From positions 1,011,501 to 1,075,500 of the forward strand of contig PQWQ01000017.1 of the NCBI GenBank assembly GCA_002943765.1: a DNA stretch of 64,000 nt, given 5' to 3'. Made by a program: the position numbers and the translations under genes. Origin of the DNA: Psoroptes ovis. Its lineage: Eukaryota; Arthropoda; Arachnida; Sarcoptiformes; Psoroptidae. Positions 13,048 to 25,093 of this stretch are shown piece by piece (the first letter of the stretch is position 1; each line of letters opens with the position of its first letter). Below the pieces are notes generated by a model that was not told the DNA's origin, ran no database searches, and saw only the letters and a program-made list of their open reading frames with translations.

Positions 13048-13176
13048 ATGACTTTGATTCTTTGCGAGCTGGCCCTTACTGGAGCTCCGATTCCCTATGG
13101 CTGGCCCTTCTGGTCGCAATATGAAATGTCATCGAGACATTTCTTTTTGTTTTTCTTGTTCTTCGTCTGCGAATGA
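13048..13176 (+). other. 42-codon open frame in a GC-rich island
   Basis: A short ATG-initiated frame in a sharply GC-richer patch. It begins MTLILCELALTG and continues APIPYGWPFWSQYE, then a Phe-rich tail. A direct repeat of GCTGGCCCTTACTGG / GCTGGCCCTTCTGG (period about 32) lies inside it. It resembles no family that I know. It could be a small secreted peptide, a fragment of an exon, or chance. Confidence 0.2.
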
Positions 13177-14535
13177 ATTATGAATGATCGTAATTAATGA
13201 ATTAATTTATTTATATTTTCTTATTCACTTGTATTATGAATGAATGAAATGAATATTCATAGATGAAAATGATATGAATGTTTTTGAATAAATGACTTGA
13301 GAATTCTTTGGAAATCATTCATTTTACATTCATTGAAGAGAATGAGAAAAATGGAAATGATAAAATCATTGAAAAAAAGGAAAATTGTCTAATTGAAAAT
13401 TCAAAGATGATTTGATAAATTTATGCTTTTAAGTTAGATAAATATCTTTGAAAGATATTTTATAGCGAAAGATAGGAAGATAAGGAATATGAATAAGAAA
13501 ATTTATACTTTTCATTTATCGATCTTCAAAGATTATCGAAAAACAAATGATAATAAATGTCACTATATCAATCAATATGATCGATTTTTGCGATATTATC
13601 AACGATTGTCATTAATGATATCTTTAATAATAACCATTATTATAAATTTCATTTCATATTTCTGTTCGAGCCATAACTAACATTTTTAACTTAAAAATCT
13701 ATTCGACTAACTCATCGTTTAAATTCACTGATAAGACAATAAAGATGGAGAATAGCAATCATCGATTGTCCACGGTCTTCGAAAAAAAAAAAATCGATTC
13801 GATGATGGTCATTTTGATTTTTATGACTTCGATAAATGTATTTCAATCGAAGTGCACATAAATTGGGTTATAAAATATACATGGTAATCAATGGAAAAAA
13901 GCATCAATGATTATATTATTCTTGAATGATTTTTAAATAAATCATAGATTGAAAATATGTGAACTGAATGAAGATGACAAAGATATCAAATGTTTTATTT
14001 TTTTTTCTTCAATCAAAAGAATCTAATACTTTCAAAGCTTATTTGGCATTTTTACCAAAATCGAAACAAATAATTCAAATAAATAAATAAATAATTCCAA
14101 AATAGGATTTTGTTTATTTGTTTGTTCGTTTGTTTGTTTACAAGTGTAAAACGAGCCGATTATTTTTTGTTGCAAAATTTTTTTGTTTTGTACATTTTTT
14201 TTTTCACTTCGGTCATTGACCATGATTGTATTCATTGATTTTATTTTTTTAGTTTGTTTGGTTGATGTGTTCAACGATTGTGAATGAATCATATTGGATT
14301 AAAATGATCATATTGGATTAAAATGATCAAATGTATTTTGAATTGAGTTTAATTCAACGAGAACGATTCGATTATTTTTTTTTTTTTTTTTTTTTTGATG
14401 ATCAAAAATAAAAAAAACAATGATATTACTAATTATTTTTCAATTAATTTTTTACATTTTTAATTGAAATTGAAATTAATTATTTTTTTCTGTAAATTAA
14501 TAATTATTTTTTGTTCAATAAAATCAATGATTAAG

Positions 14536-14614
14536 CATGTTCATTAAAGTTTGTACCAATTGTTCAATAGGCATTTGCATTGATTTCTTGTGAAAAAACT
14601 TTTCGGACAACATG
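14536..14614. mobile_element. mini-TIR element, copy with decayed left arm
   Basis: The unit starts CATGTT and ends AACATG. The right arm keeps AACTTTTCGGACAAC in full, while the left arm (CATGTTCATTAAAGTTTG) has lost the TGTCCG core. Length is about 79 bp, as in the other copies. Confidence 0.5.
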
Positions 14615-17485
14615 TTTATGATGAAAAAAAAATATTAATTATTGAAGTTAATTAGGGGAACAATGAAGCAAAAAAATATGACTCAATTGAAATTGAAAAA
14701 AAGGGAAAAAATTAAAAATTGATACAAAATTCTGTTTCAAATATAATTATCTTGCTTTAAGCAAAATTCTTGTTAAATCTAGAACCTAGTCTGGAAATCC
14801 TCGAATATACAAAATGTCAAAGTTAAGTCTCGACAAATTTTCAATCGAATCCAGGAAAAAAACGTACTGAATCTAATTAATTTTGATGAATCAATTTACA
14901 AAAACAAAACGAAACAAATAAACAAGTCGTCAATTTCAATTTTCAAATGTATGATTTTGCATTATTTTGATGTTTATTTGTTTGAATCTAATTGATTTTG
15001 AATCAATAAATTTTTCAAACAATTTTGAATAAGATTTGACAGCAGATATGAAATATTTGTATGAATTCTGGTACAAATAGAAATGAAATTTCAGTCAAAA
15101 CATCATTCTACGGAATCGCAAATTCTGGTCAAACTGGTCAAAAATGAATTCATTTATCTGAATAATTTGACAAGTGAAAACTTATTTTCAAATAATTTTG
15201 ACCATCAATTATCATTGAATATTATCATCATAAAGATTATTATCATCATTTTTTATCATCATCTTTATCGTCGTTATTAACCATTCCCGACATATAAATA
15301 AATAAATTTCAAAATAATCATTCATATTTCAATTCATGAATTATGATCATTTGTATTCAATTGTGATCAACAACGACAACAATGAATGAATGGAAGAATG
15401 AATGAATAGATGGATATACGGACGAACGGATAAACGGATGAATGAATGTCTGAATGGATAAGAATTATTTACAAACAAACAATAACAATCGAACAGTAGC
15501 AAGAATGATCAGAATGAAAACTTTTCCATTTCCATTTTGAATTTTCCAATTCTATGGATTCCTATTCATTCATTCATTCATTGATTCATCCATTTGGTAT
15601 GAATATTTATTATCATTATTTCATAATCATTCGATTAATAATAATACGAATAATGATATTAATAAACTATGGATAAAAATTGAATGGATCCATAAGAAAA
15701 TAAAGAATAAAAAATACAGACAAATGGATGATCGATGCATTTATATTTATATTGTACATAAATAAATTTCAATACAAACTGAGCTATTTCGATAAACATT
15801 AAGATGCACGATATCATCCACAAGGATATTAAGAATAATATTTCAAATAATGAATAATATTATTGAACCAAGAATATCATCAGTAACCATGCGAACTTGA
15901 ACACAAATTCAAATTCAATTCGAATCAAAAAAAGATCATAACATAATGATGATAGTAAGGATCATTGGGTCAGCTTTGAGGATACGAATGGATCTGAAGG
16001 ACATTCAAATGATGTTTGGTAATTAATAATGAATATTCGCATGCAGATAAAATCAAGGAAATCAAACAATTTGTTTGATTTCAGTGACTATTAATCATTT
16101 TTTAATGATACTTCTGTTCTACATAAAGCGCATCATTAACCAAATATGAAATTGTTTCATGTTAACGACCGTATAAACAAAATTCTTGCCCATTTCCGTC
16201 ATTACTGGGTATTCACACGTAAGAATTGTATTTGTATTTCGATGATTAAATTAAATCAATCGAATTCATTCATGAAAATATAACACGGAACAAATATTGA
16301 AAGTTTTTTTTATTCATTCATTCTTTGATCAACAATAATGATTACATTATAATCAATATACTTGAATTTTGGAATGGAATTGTAGAAATGTTTCATTGGC
16401 AAGTTCTGTATTTAATTATCAGTGTTATTATTTCATTGAAAATTCTTTTTCTCTCAATGAAATGTCCTAATGTTGATACAAATTATTTACCAAAATAATC
16501 AAATACGAATTAATTAAATCAAATCAATAAATGAAAGTTCCGCTTTTTCTCAAATATCTATAAATTTTCATATGAATTCATCAAATGGATAAAGGAATTC
16601 AAAGAAGAAATTTCAAAAGAAATATTGAATAATTGAATAAATAAATACTGATTAAATACTAAGAAATAAAGAATAAATATAAGGCATGGGGTAAAGAAAA
16701 ACTAATCAATGGCGGATTATTGGTACATTGAGAACAAAAGATTCAAACCAAAAATTGAAAGAACAAATGAATGAATGAATGATGATTCACTATTCAATTC
16801 AATGTTTTGGATGGCTGAATGCAATTTTTAAGGCCAAAAAAAGGAAAACATCAACAATAAAATGTAGACAAACAAAAATAGATGTAAGATGTTTTGGATG
16901 TCTAACAGAGAGACATGATAGATAACAAATGATGATGATCATTGAATTTTTGAATATTTTTTTAAAATTTTTTGGTTTGACAAGGAAACCATATATTTTG
17001 TGATATATGGATGATCCAAATAATACAATGGAAATAATGATATTAAGAACTCAAATGAATGAGCGAGGGGATACAAACAAAGCATTAAATCATTAATCAA
17101 AATATAACAACAACAATCTACGAATGATAATAATGAAAATTTGATGACATTTCATTTCAATTCATTTCTTTTCTTTCAATTTCCAAATAAAATGTCGTTC
17201 CATTTGTTTGCGAGAATTGTTTGTGACCGAATTATTTCGACCAACAACAACAATTCAGCAAAAAATTCAAAAGCAATAAATAAAAAGATGTGCTTCTTGA
17301 ATTGAAGCATTTGAAAGAGAATAAAATGAAATAATGGAAAAATGAAAAATGTTTTAGAAAATTTTTTCAAGGAAAAAATTCCATTATCATTTAAAATTCA
17401 AATGTCAAAAAGAAGGAAGAAAAAAAGAAATTATCAACGACGTAATGATTTAAATTTCAATCATTTGATGGCTAGAAATACTGGG

Positions 17486-17561
17486 GGCTGTCCGAAAAGT
17501 TCTTGCCGATTCGCAATAGATGTTTCGAATGATTCAACACGTAGGAAATTTTCGGACAACC
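17486..17561. mobile_element. mini-TIR element, copy near 17.5 kb
   Basis: The left end GGCTGTCCGAAAAGTTCTTG and the right end, read inverted as GGTTGTCCGAAAATTTCC, bound about 76 bp. A TA dinucleotide occurs close outside each end (TACTGGGGG and AAATATA), compatible with but not proving a Tc1/mariner-type target site. It lies about 420 bp before the Q/N-rich gene. Confidence 0.65.
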
Positions 17562-17980
17562 AAATATAGTTTAAAATTTATTTTGTGATTAAATTTTTTT
17601 TTCTTGTCTGCTCATCCATTCAGTCATTCATCCATTCACATAATCAATTTATGGCTTTTAATTGTTTTCAATTATTTTTAAAATCCATTTTAATTTCATT
17701 TTTGTTGCTATGAATAAATCAAACAAGAAATTTAATTTTTCGAATTGAATTTTGGCGCCATTTTTTCGAATTTTAATTTCATTTTTTACTTCAATTTTAA
17801 TTTGTTCTTATTTGTTTTTTTCAGTATTTTTGTTTTTTGAAAATTCCAATCAAAATACAAGACTTATCATTCAAAGGAGAATAAATTTATAGGATTTCTC
17901 AAGTCTTACATTCAATTTACATTTGGTTTCATTCTCTCAAATTAGGTCACATTTAAAATTTTTTCATTCATTCATTTTCG

Positions 17981-19319
17981 ATGAAAAATAATTTCGATCA
18001 AGAAAAATCGATCAATTTAATTGAATCAATTGATAATAAGCAACAACAACAACAACAACAACATAAACGACAACATCAGCAATCAATGGACACAAAAAAA
18101 CGAACAAAATCACGATCAAAATATAAAAAATTTAAACACAAATCTAAATGGCAAAAATTATCGACAATAATCGATGGACAACAATTTTTATCGAATCAAT
18201 CATCCTTGTCATCATCAGCAATGAAATCATTGAATGATGAAAATTTAATAACAATGATTAGAATGCCTAAAAGTTTTGTCGAAAATGATTATAATCAAGA
18301 TAAGAATATCGATACGAATAATACCGATAATTATAATTATAATTGCCATTATAAAACTAATTATAATCAACAAAAAAATAATGATCAAATAACAACAACA
18401 ACAGCATCAGCAATAGCAATGAACACATCATTAAAAGATGTTAAATCATCAAAATTTGAATTAATGATAAAGAATCGAGCAACATTGAAACAACAACAAT
18501 ATGAACAACTTAAATCGAAATTGATACATCACCATTCACCAACATCATCATTATCATTGGAGCATCGAACAAAAATCAACTCATTTGATGATTTCAATTA
18601 TAATTTTAAAGATAAAAATATTAAGAAACAACGAGAACAACAGCAACAACAACATTATCGTATACAATCACCATCATCATCAACAACATCATTATCGTTA
18701 ACATCATCATCATCATCATATAAAACAAATTCAATATTTACAATACAAGATAAAATTACAAATGGTATTTATTTTATTTTTTATTCTAATTTATTTTAGA
18801 CATTTAATTTAATTTTTTTTCTTTCTGCGAAACATTTTCGGATGTCGATCATCAATTGATGGTGATGCGCTTGAAAAATATTGAATAACGTGATAAATGG
18901 ATGATGATCAAAAATGGAAAAATTATAATCAAATTTCTTTTAAAATGAAATTCTCAATTTTCTTCGAATTTTGGCATTATTCATTTATTTATCCTTAAAT
19001 TCTAAAATACTTATTTATTCTAAAAATTTATTCCATTTTCATAAAAGAAAATTCGGCATTACAATTGTTATCGATCATATCGAATAATCGATCTATAAAT
19101 AACCAGCAACAACAACTAAATCAACTAAAATCATCAATGAAATTGTCAAAATCAACATTTAATAATAATGATAATGGTAAATGTAACATGACTTTTGATA
19201 ATAACAATGATGGTAGCAATGATAACGGTAAAATTCAACCCGAAAAAACTGAAATTTTCATTGTTGGTAAAGGAAATCTTAAAAGTGGCCTAAATGATCA
19301 TTGTTTATTGCCTGAATAA
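17981..19319 (+). CDS. Q/N/S-rich protein of unknown function, two exons
   Basis: Not recognised. I join exon 1 (17981-18764) to exon 2 (19048-19319) across a 283-base intron with donor G|GTATTT and acceptor AAAAG; both are in phase 1 and give 351 residues. The protein opens with polar sequence and a poly-Gln run. A basic stretch rich in Lys/Arg/Ser follows (around residues 37-60, possible nuclear signal), then Ser/Thr/Gln/Asn runs. The C-terminal 25 residues (from TEIFIVGKGNLKSG to the end) look less biased and may be a conserved tail. There is no signal peptide or membrane span. It converges on PIGG with 184 bases between stops, and AATAAA occurs around 19350. An alternative is that exon 1 ends differently or that further exons lie upstream. 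Confidence 0.55.
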
Positions 19320-19503
19320 TTAATGTTGAATTGATTTTAATTTATTGATAATAAAATGTAATTAGAAAATAAATGTAAATAAGTATTTTTGTTTATTTAT
19401 GCATTTCCGCATTAAGAATTCTTGATTTATTTAATATAAATATATCCACAAAAAGGTCATTCGATATAATAGAAAATTTCCTAAAAAAATAATTAAAATT
19501 GAC

Positions 19504-22500
19504 TTAGATAAAATTTTCCAATCGATTCGTAGCATCTATTGTATAATGATTAGCGTTATCAATTAATAAAATAAAACAATTATCATATGAATATAATAAA
19601 TAAATAATAAATGTAAATATAATTGTTAATAATGTAAAAATAAATTCATACAATAATTTTGGACATATAATTGACCATATAAATAAATGATCACGCAAAA
19701 ACCATGTGACGAACATTGTTATTGACATGATTGAAAATTGTATTATCATTTTAATTGTTAATATTGATGAAAATATTTGATAATTTTTCGGTATATTTTT
19801 CAATTTTTCATTATTATTATCATTATTACTATTTATAATATTTGTGATTAATAAAGAATGACTGTCATGTGAACAATTATTAAGAAAAAAATCATTACGT
19901 AATCGTATGAAAAACATTATAAACCAATAATACATTGTTGAATACATCGATATGATCATAAATAAACCGCAAATAACCGGTCTATATTCATTCATGCCAA
20001 CAAAACAACTTTGTACATTTATTGTTGATAATGAATTTCTTGAACCAAGTTGATAAAATGAACAATAAGACATTATTTGATAGAAACCGAAACGATATAA
20101 TAATTTTTGTAATCTTATTACATTAGAATAATCTTTGGACAGTCTTTCGACATTTATTCTTGTCGATATGCCAATCATTTCATTGAGGATTGAATTTAAT
20201 AATTTTTCAATTAAAATATTAAATGCTAATACTGGTATCATAATTGGTTCCAATAATAGTGTAGACATTATTAACCAAACGATCATAAATGTATTAAGAC
20301 AAATACAATTGTTTAATAATTGATTACAATTTGAATTTGAATTCGATGAACTAGAAAATATCAAAGATGAAAAGGGTATCATTGCTGAAAATTTTGAAAA
20401 AATATCCAAATTTTTAAAAAATTTCCGATAAAGACAATCAAATATTAATAATAATATCAATATATAAATGATTTGTATGCAATAATTTGGATCACGTTGT
20501 AAATAATTTAATATATTCGATCGAAACATGATCAATTGATTTTTTGATGATGAATAGCTACGATATAAATAAATGAATACAAACGAAGCTATAAGAATAT
20601 ATTTTGAACGTTTTGTTAATGTATTTTCGTTGAAAAATATTAATGATGATATCGATATTAATGACATTATCATCATTATACTTGAAATTCGTTTATAACT
20701 GTTCAAATTTTTTAGCAAGGTCATCAAATCTAAACGATTTATATCTTGATCAGTTAGCACTGGCCGATTCCAATATGATAATGCAATGAAAATTATGATT
20801 ATGGTAGAAATTTTCATTAGATTGATCAAATTATTTCGATTTTGATTTCTGCTATAAGTATCGATCGATGAAATTAAGAAAATGCCATCATTAATATTAA
20901 TGATCAACAACTTACCTTCTAATAATCATTATAAAGTGTATTGATAGCAAAAAAAGTGCCGAATAATACCAGAAAAGGTGTTCATTTAACATAAAATTCA
21001 CCGATCCTAATGAACATAATCTTATTAGATATATTATCATTATTAATAATGATAATATTGTCGAATAATTTAACATGTTAAGATTGAAAAAAGATAATGA
21101 AGACAATAATAAACGTAAACGATTCAAATGAATAAATATGATTGAATATCTTCGATTATAATGATATTCGATTAAAATCAAAATGAATACGATTGAAAAT
21201 GCCAAGATGATTTCAAAAATCAGTATAGACCAAAATGAACGATCGATTGTTTGATTTAGAAATTTTTTCTGTATATTTTCGATGAAATTATTGTAAAATT
21301 TTTTAGAATTCTCATAATCTGATGGCGATGAAGATGATTTAAAATTCCAATGATGGATTAATGCATTTCGGAATTGATCATCTAATTTCGATTGATTTTC
21401 ATTTATATTTTCCTTAGTGATTGATGATAATAACAATTTTTGTATTTGTAATGAATTTTCCATTAAATAACATAGATGTTTAGATTCAGATAATTGAAAA
21501 CGTTCCAATACTGATGATATAATACGACCTTGATTTTTTGCCGATATTTGCAAACCAAACAATACAGACAATGTAATTGTTAAATCTAATTGATTTACAC
21601 TCGAATATTCTTCAAATAATTTTATTGATGGTACATAATGATATTTGTTTGCGCTTATGAATATCAATGCTGTATTTGTTTCATCTGGTGTTTGTCCACC
21701 ATGATTACCTGCATCTGTCATACCATGATCACCGGTGATTACAATCAAATATGAATCATTTTTTTGTTGATTTTGTTCTTGTTGGGTAAAAAGAATCGTA
21801 TCAAATATTAAGCGAAATACTGAATCCATTTCATGGAATTTTTCTGGATATAAATCCGAATTAAAACCACGTAAATGTCCAATATGATCGACACCAAGAT
21901 AATGCAATATAATTACATCCCATTCATTTAGTGATTTTAATTCTAGATTCAAATTATATGTCACGTTTCGATCGACTTCGACATAATCAGTTGCAAACAA
22001 TGATGAAGTGACATTAATACGCTTGAAAATTAATTCTGGCTGTGGAAATAATTGTAACCATGTATCATCACCATACATTACGATCGATTTATTTTTCTCC
22101 AATCTTAATTGTTCAATCAAGTTTTTATTTTTTTCAGCTCTTTGAATGATACTTTTGTTTTGTTTATTCGTTGGTATTAGATTTAGATTTTTCAAATAAT
22201 CCATAAATGATGGTAATTGTCCTGTGATCAAAGATTTTATTCTAGGCAATGTCACTGTTGGCAACGATGCAATCGATGTCAAACCGATTCCATTTGTTTT
22301 CATTATTTTTTCCATATAAGGTAATAATAAATCACTTGATTGTACTTGTTGTCTCGGTCTTCGATTATCTTTGATGTTTGATTTTATTGAACGAATAAAA
22401 TCAACACGCAATGCATCGATAATGAAAAATATTAATTTATTAAAAATTGGCTCGATTTCATTGGCTTCAATTTCATTTTTACAATAATTATTCAAATTCA

Positions 22501-22735
22501 AATATTTATAATGATCGATTTGATCATTTAATTTATTATTGGTTAACAATGATTGTTTTAGCCATTCATCGGAATCATTCTCTTGTTGTTCAGATGATGC
22601 TTGAAGATCATCATTTAAATGTAATTCTTCAGATAATAAAAAATTATAACTAAAATGTATAGTTATTAAAATGAAAATGATGGCCAATAAATAAATCCAT
22701 AGAGGTTGAATAATTGTCGATGATGACGGCTTCAT
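19504..22735 (-). CDS. PIGG: GPI ethanolamine phosphate transferase 2
   Basis: This enzyme adds ethanolamine phosphate to the second mannose of the GPI anchor in the ER membrane. Two exons (22735-20916 and 20851-19504) are joined across a 64-base GTAAGT intron in phase 2, giving 1055 residues; human PIGG is a little under 1000. An N-terminal membrane anchor (about residues 13-35) precedes the lumenal alkaline-phosphatase-like domain. Visible motifs are IIDALRVDF (105-113, nucleophile region), MYGDDTW (about 220-226), LHYLGVDHIGH (about 277-287) and TGDHGMTDAGNHGG (334-347), which carry the metal ligands. The C-terminal half is a series of hydrophobic spans. The LPTVTLPRIKSLITG block and the YGD(D/E)TW motif favour PIGG over PIGO and PIGN. 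I chose ATG at 22735; no in-frame ATG lies upstream. It is divergent from ERMARD. Confidence 0.95.
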
Positions 22736-22795
22736 TCTTTTTTTTGACTGAATCAAATTTAATTCAATTAATTTTGATCATATTTGATTTCAGTG
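22736..22795. promoter_or_regulatory. 60-bp bidirectional intergene of PIGG and ERMARD
   Basis: Only 60 bases separate the two start codons. The patch is AT-rich. Reading toward ERMARD it ends ATATTTGATTTCAG just before TGATG; reading toward PIGG it contains AAATTTGATTCAG twelve bases before the ATG. Both look like 3' splice sites, so one or both genes may have a 5' UTR intron whose first exon lies inside the other gene. Confidence 0.5.
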
Positions 22796-24898
22796 ATGAT
22801 TAATGTTTGTAAACAAAAACACGTGATTTATTCGCGGTCGTTGTTTATGAACGGAATTTTGGCTTTCTTATTTTCATTTTTTCGCCGAAAAATTGGCCAA
22901 AAAATTATGAATCAATTCATTTCCATCAATGATTACCATAAAAATGATACATTTTTAAGTGAAAATATTGAAATTTTATTCAGAAGTATATTCTCTTATC
23001 AACCAAACTACGTGGAACAGTGTCTAAATGAAGAAAATTTGACCATAAATGATCAATTTTGGATTAATTTCCCATGGATAAAAAATTATGAATCTATCAC
23101 TGAACATGTTGAACCGATCGGGAATTTATTATTTCAAATTGATAAATATTTCCAGACAACGTATTTTGATAAATCGAATAATCACGATGAATCGATAAAC
23201 GAAATCAAAAGGAGAATTTTGAAAAATATAATTTGGTGTGGTCCAGACTGGCGCGGATTTATTTTAGATGCAATCGATTTAGGTTTACAAACATTTTCCT
23301 GTGATAATGATATTTGTTTCATTAATTCAGAGCAATATGTTTGTATAAATCAAATTATTTCATTGCTTTTATTGACAAGTGGTATTGAAAATTGTCTTTC
23401 AGACATTCTTCGATGCAGGAAAATTCGTCAAATTCCACCGTTGATGAAAGATTTATTAGATATGCATGAATTATCAGAATTAATTGGTTCAGATTTAATA
23501 CAAATATTGAAATTACTATTAGGACCACCAACGACATTAAATATTCGTAATATTTTATGGCATGGATTCATGAATTGTCCGGCAGTTGTGAGTCAATCAC
23601 CGATACGTTTGCGGCCAGTGATTACTACATTAATAGTAATTATATCAACAATTGGTCATCGTTTGTCCGGTTTACATTATGATGCAAATTTACGAAAATC
23701 ATTGTACGATTTTAGAGAATTTTCAAATGAAACATACGATGAATATGATAAGAACTTTATCTATGATCAATTATCAAAATGTTCACTAATACATCATACA
23801 ATGTTACCATTATGGCTATACATATTTACAAACCGAAATTCAAATTCAAAATATTATTGGCTTTGTTTATTATTTCCATTATTAGAATCAATATTACGTT
23901 ATCTTTATTGTCAAATTAATCAACTAGAAAATCGTTTATTGACAGCAATTGAACGTGAATATTATGTAACTTTTCGTGAAATTTTCGGAACATATATCAC
24001 TGAATTAGATTATTGGAAAATAACCGATGAACAACGGTTGACAATGGAAAAAAATAAATTAATCAAATTTTTACCAAAAGAATTTTTAAATTCATTCAAT
24101 GATTTACTATTGAATTGTTATGGACCACATATTCGTGATCGATTAAGCCATGGACAAATTAATTTCAATAATATTGATGCAAATACTGTCAAATTTTCAA
24201 CTACAATCATATTTGAATTTATTTTATGGTTTAATGATTGCCAAAATTCTAAAGAAAATATAAAATTCACATTATTCGAATATGATACACCAAAATTTCA
24301 TAAAATTTTTCATTTTCGAAATGAATTAATCGAATTATATGAACAATTAGATCAATATCAACAACAAAATAATGATTTAATAAATTTCCAGCACTACATT
24401 GAACAATTGAAAAATTTATCAACATATGATACAAGTCTTGAATATTTATCAAAATGTTATCAAATAATACAATTTCTGGAGAATATTTTCATTAAATATT
24501 TTAAAAAATTTATTGAAAATCTTTTTGAATATCGATGGCAACAACAACAAAAATTATCCCTAAATCAATTACGTTCAAGACAGAGAAAAAATTTTCAATT
24601 ATTTGAAGATATTTTAAGTGAAATAAATGAACAGAAGCTAATTTTCAATCATAATTGGTTATACTTACCGATTATGGTGTTAAAAAATCTTTCATCAATA
24701 ATCGATCGAATTAATTCGGATGAAAAATGGTACGAGAAAAAATGGAAAAATTATTATCAAAAAAAATTACAAATAAATCAACAACGTCTATGGCAATATT
24801 TTGATGAACATAAATGGCTGATGATTGAAAACACATTGAAATCAAATCAATTGATTGTAATGAAAATTTTTGCTGACATGAATCATTTTGTCGATTGA
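22796..24898 (+). CDS. ERMARD: ER membrane-associated RNA degradation protein homologue
   Basis: Homologue of human ERMARD (C6orf70), an ER-associated protein linked to neuronal migration; its biochemical activity is poorly defined. A single exon gives about 700 residues, against 678 in human. Family hallmarks are LLLGPPTTLNIRNILWHGF (around residues 240-257), GPHIRDRLSHGQINF (around 444-458) and LRSRQRKNF (around 591-599), all of which have close counterparts in the vertebrate protein as I remember it. The start is uncertain: ATG at 22796 is the first available, but ATG at 22847 or 22907 would also fit, and an acceptor-like TTTCAG ends two bases before 22796. AATAAA at 24922, 24 bases after the stop, is the likely poly(A) signal. 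Confidence 0.9.
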   Translation: MINVCKQKHVIYSRSLFMNGILAFLFSFFRRKIGQKIMNQFISINDYHKNDTFLSENIEILFRSIFSYQPNYVEQCLNEENLTINDQFWINFPWIKNYESITEHVEPIGNLLFQIDKYFQTTYFDKSNNHDESINEIKRRILKNIIWCGPDWRGFILDAIDLGLQTFSCDNDICFINSEQYVCINQIISLLLLTSGIENCLSDILRCRKIRQIPPLMKDLLDMHELSELIGSDLIQILKLLLGPPTTLNIRNILWHGFMNCPAVVSQSPIRLRPVITTLIVIISTIGHRLSGLHYDANLRKSLYDFREFSNETYDEYDKNFIYDQLSKCSLIHHTMLPLWLYIFTNRNSNSKYYWLCLLFPLLESILRYLYCQINQLENRLLTAIEREYYVTFREIFGTYITELDYWKITDEQRLTMEKNKLIKFLPKEFLNSFNDLLLNCYGPHIRDRLSHGQINFNNIDANTVKFSTTIIFEFILWFNDCQNSKENIKFTLFEYDTPKFHKIFHFRNELIELYEQLDQYQQQNNDLINFQHYIEQLKNLSTYDTSLEYLSKCYQIIQFLENIFIKYFKKFIENLFEYRWQQQQKLSLNQLRSRQRKNFQLFEDILSEINEQKLIFNHNWLYLPIMVLKNLSSIIDRINSDEKWYEKKWKNYYQKKLQINQQRLWQYFDEHKWLMIENTLKSNQLIVMKIFADMNHFVD

Positions 24899-24917
24899 AT
24901 TCAAAAAAAAAAAATTT

Positions 24918-24927
24918 AAAAAATAAA
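24918..24927. terminator. overlapping Pol III T-run (-) and ERMARD AATAAA (+)
   Basis: On the minus strand 24918-24923 is TTTTTT, about 36 bases past the tRNA, with a second run of 12 T at 24903-24914. On the plus strand 24922-24927 is AATAAA, the likely ERMARD poly(A) signal. The two 3'-end signals therefore share bases. Confidence 0.6.
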
Positions 24928-24947
24928 GTAACGCTTGGCGGCGTTAC
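24928..24947. other. 7-bp perfect stem-loop in the tRNA trailer
   Basis: GTAACGC, loop TTGGCG, GCGTTAC. It lies between the tRNA 3' end (minus strand) and its T-run, and just after the ERMARD AATAAA (plus strand), so it could affect processing of either transcript. Confidence 0.6.
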
Positions 24948-24958
24948 CAATGTTCGGA

Positions 24959-25093
24959 TGGTAGCGGTGGGATTCGAACCCACGCCATTACTGATGAGTG
25001 TATTTAACTGAGAAGGGTCATTACATTTGATCAAATTTACTTTGAACAAACAATGCCTAAAACTCACGCCTTAGACCTCTCGGCCACGCTACC
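24959..25093 (-). tRNA. tRNA-Leu (anticodon UAG) with a 55-nt intron
   Basis: The acceptor stem GGTAGCG/CGCTACC pairs perfectly (25093-25087 with 24966-24960), with discriminator A at 24959. The D arm is GCC...GGC. The anticodon stem TGAGT/ACTCA encloses loop TTTAGG...C, giving anticodon TAG at 25059-25057. A 55-base intron (25055-25001) sits in the canonical place, one base 3' of the anticodon. A short class II variable arm (TCA GTAA TGG) follows, as expected for Leu. The T arm GTGGG TTCGAAT CCCAC contains the B box. The gene is on the strand opposite ERMARD, in the 428-base gap between ERMARD and the KNL1 stop. Confidence 0.95.

Larger units (their letters stand above)
1..17980. other. gene-poor AT-rich region, no recognised gene
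   Basis: I found no exon here that I can assign to a protein family on either strand; open frames are short and made of low-complexity Ile/Phe/Asn/Lys codons. The region holds trinucleotide, tetranucleotide (AATG-type) and CA repeats, poly(A)/poly(T) runs, a degenerate minisatellite (10507-10685), palindromes near 4.9 kb and most copies of a short inverted-repeat element. A few GC-richer islands (about 1620-1710, 3465-3535, 4890-5000, 13060-13130) stand out and might be unrecognised exons or regulatory DNA. It may also contain introns or far-upstream exons of genes lying outside the window. Confidence 0.6.

Noticed and set aside
13065..13115. Collagen-like Gly-Pro sequence on the minus strand of the 13.1 kb island
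   Set aside because: Only one or two Gly-X-Y triplets before the pattern breaks, and no extension on either side.
17342..17569. 75-codon plus-strand frame before the Q/N-rich gene
   Set aside because: Its second half is the mini-TIR element and its first half is Lys/Asn low complexity; there is no consistent splice to the next gene.
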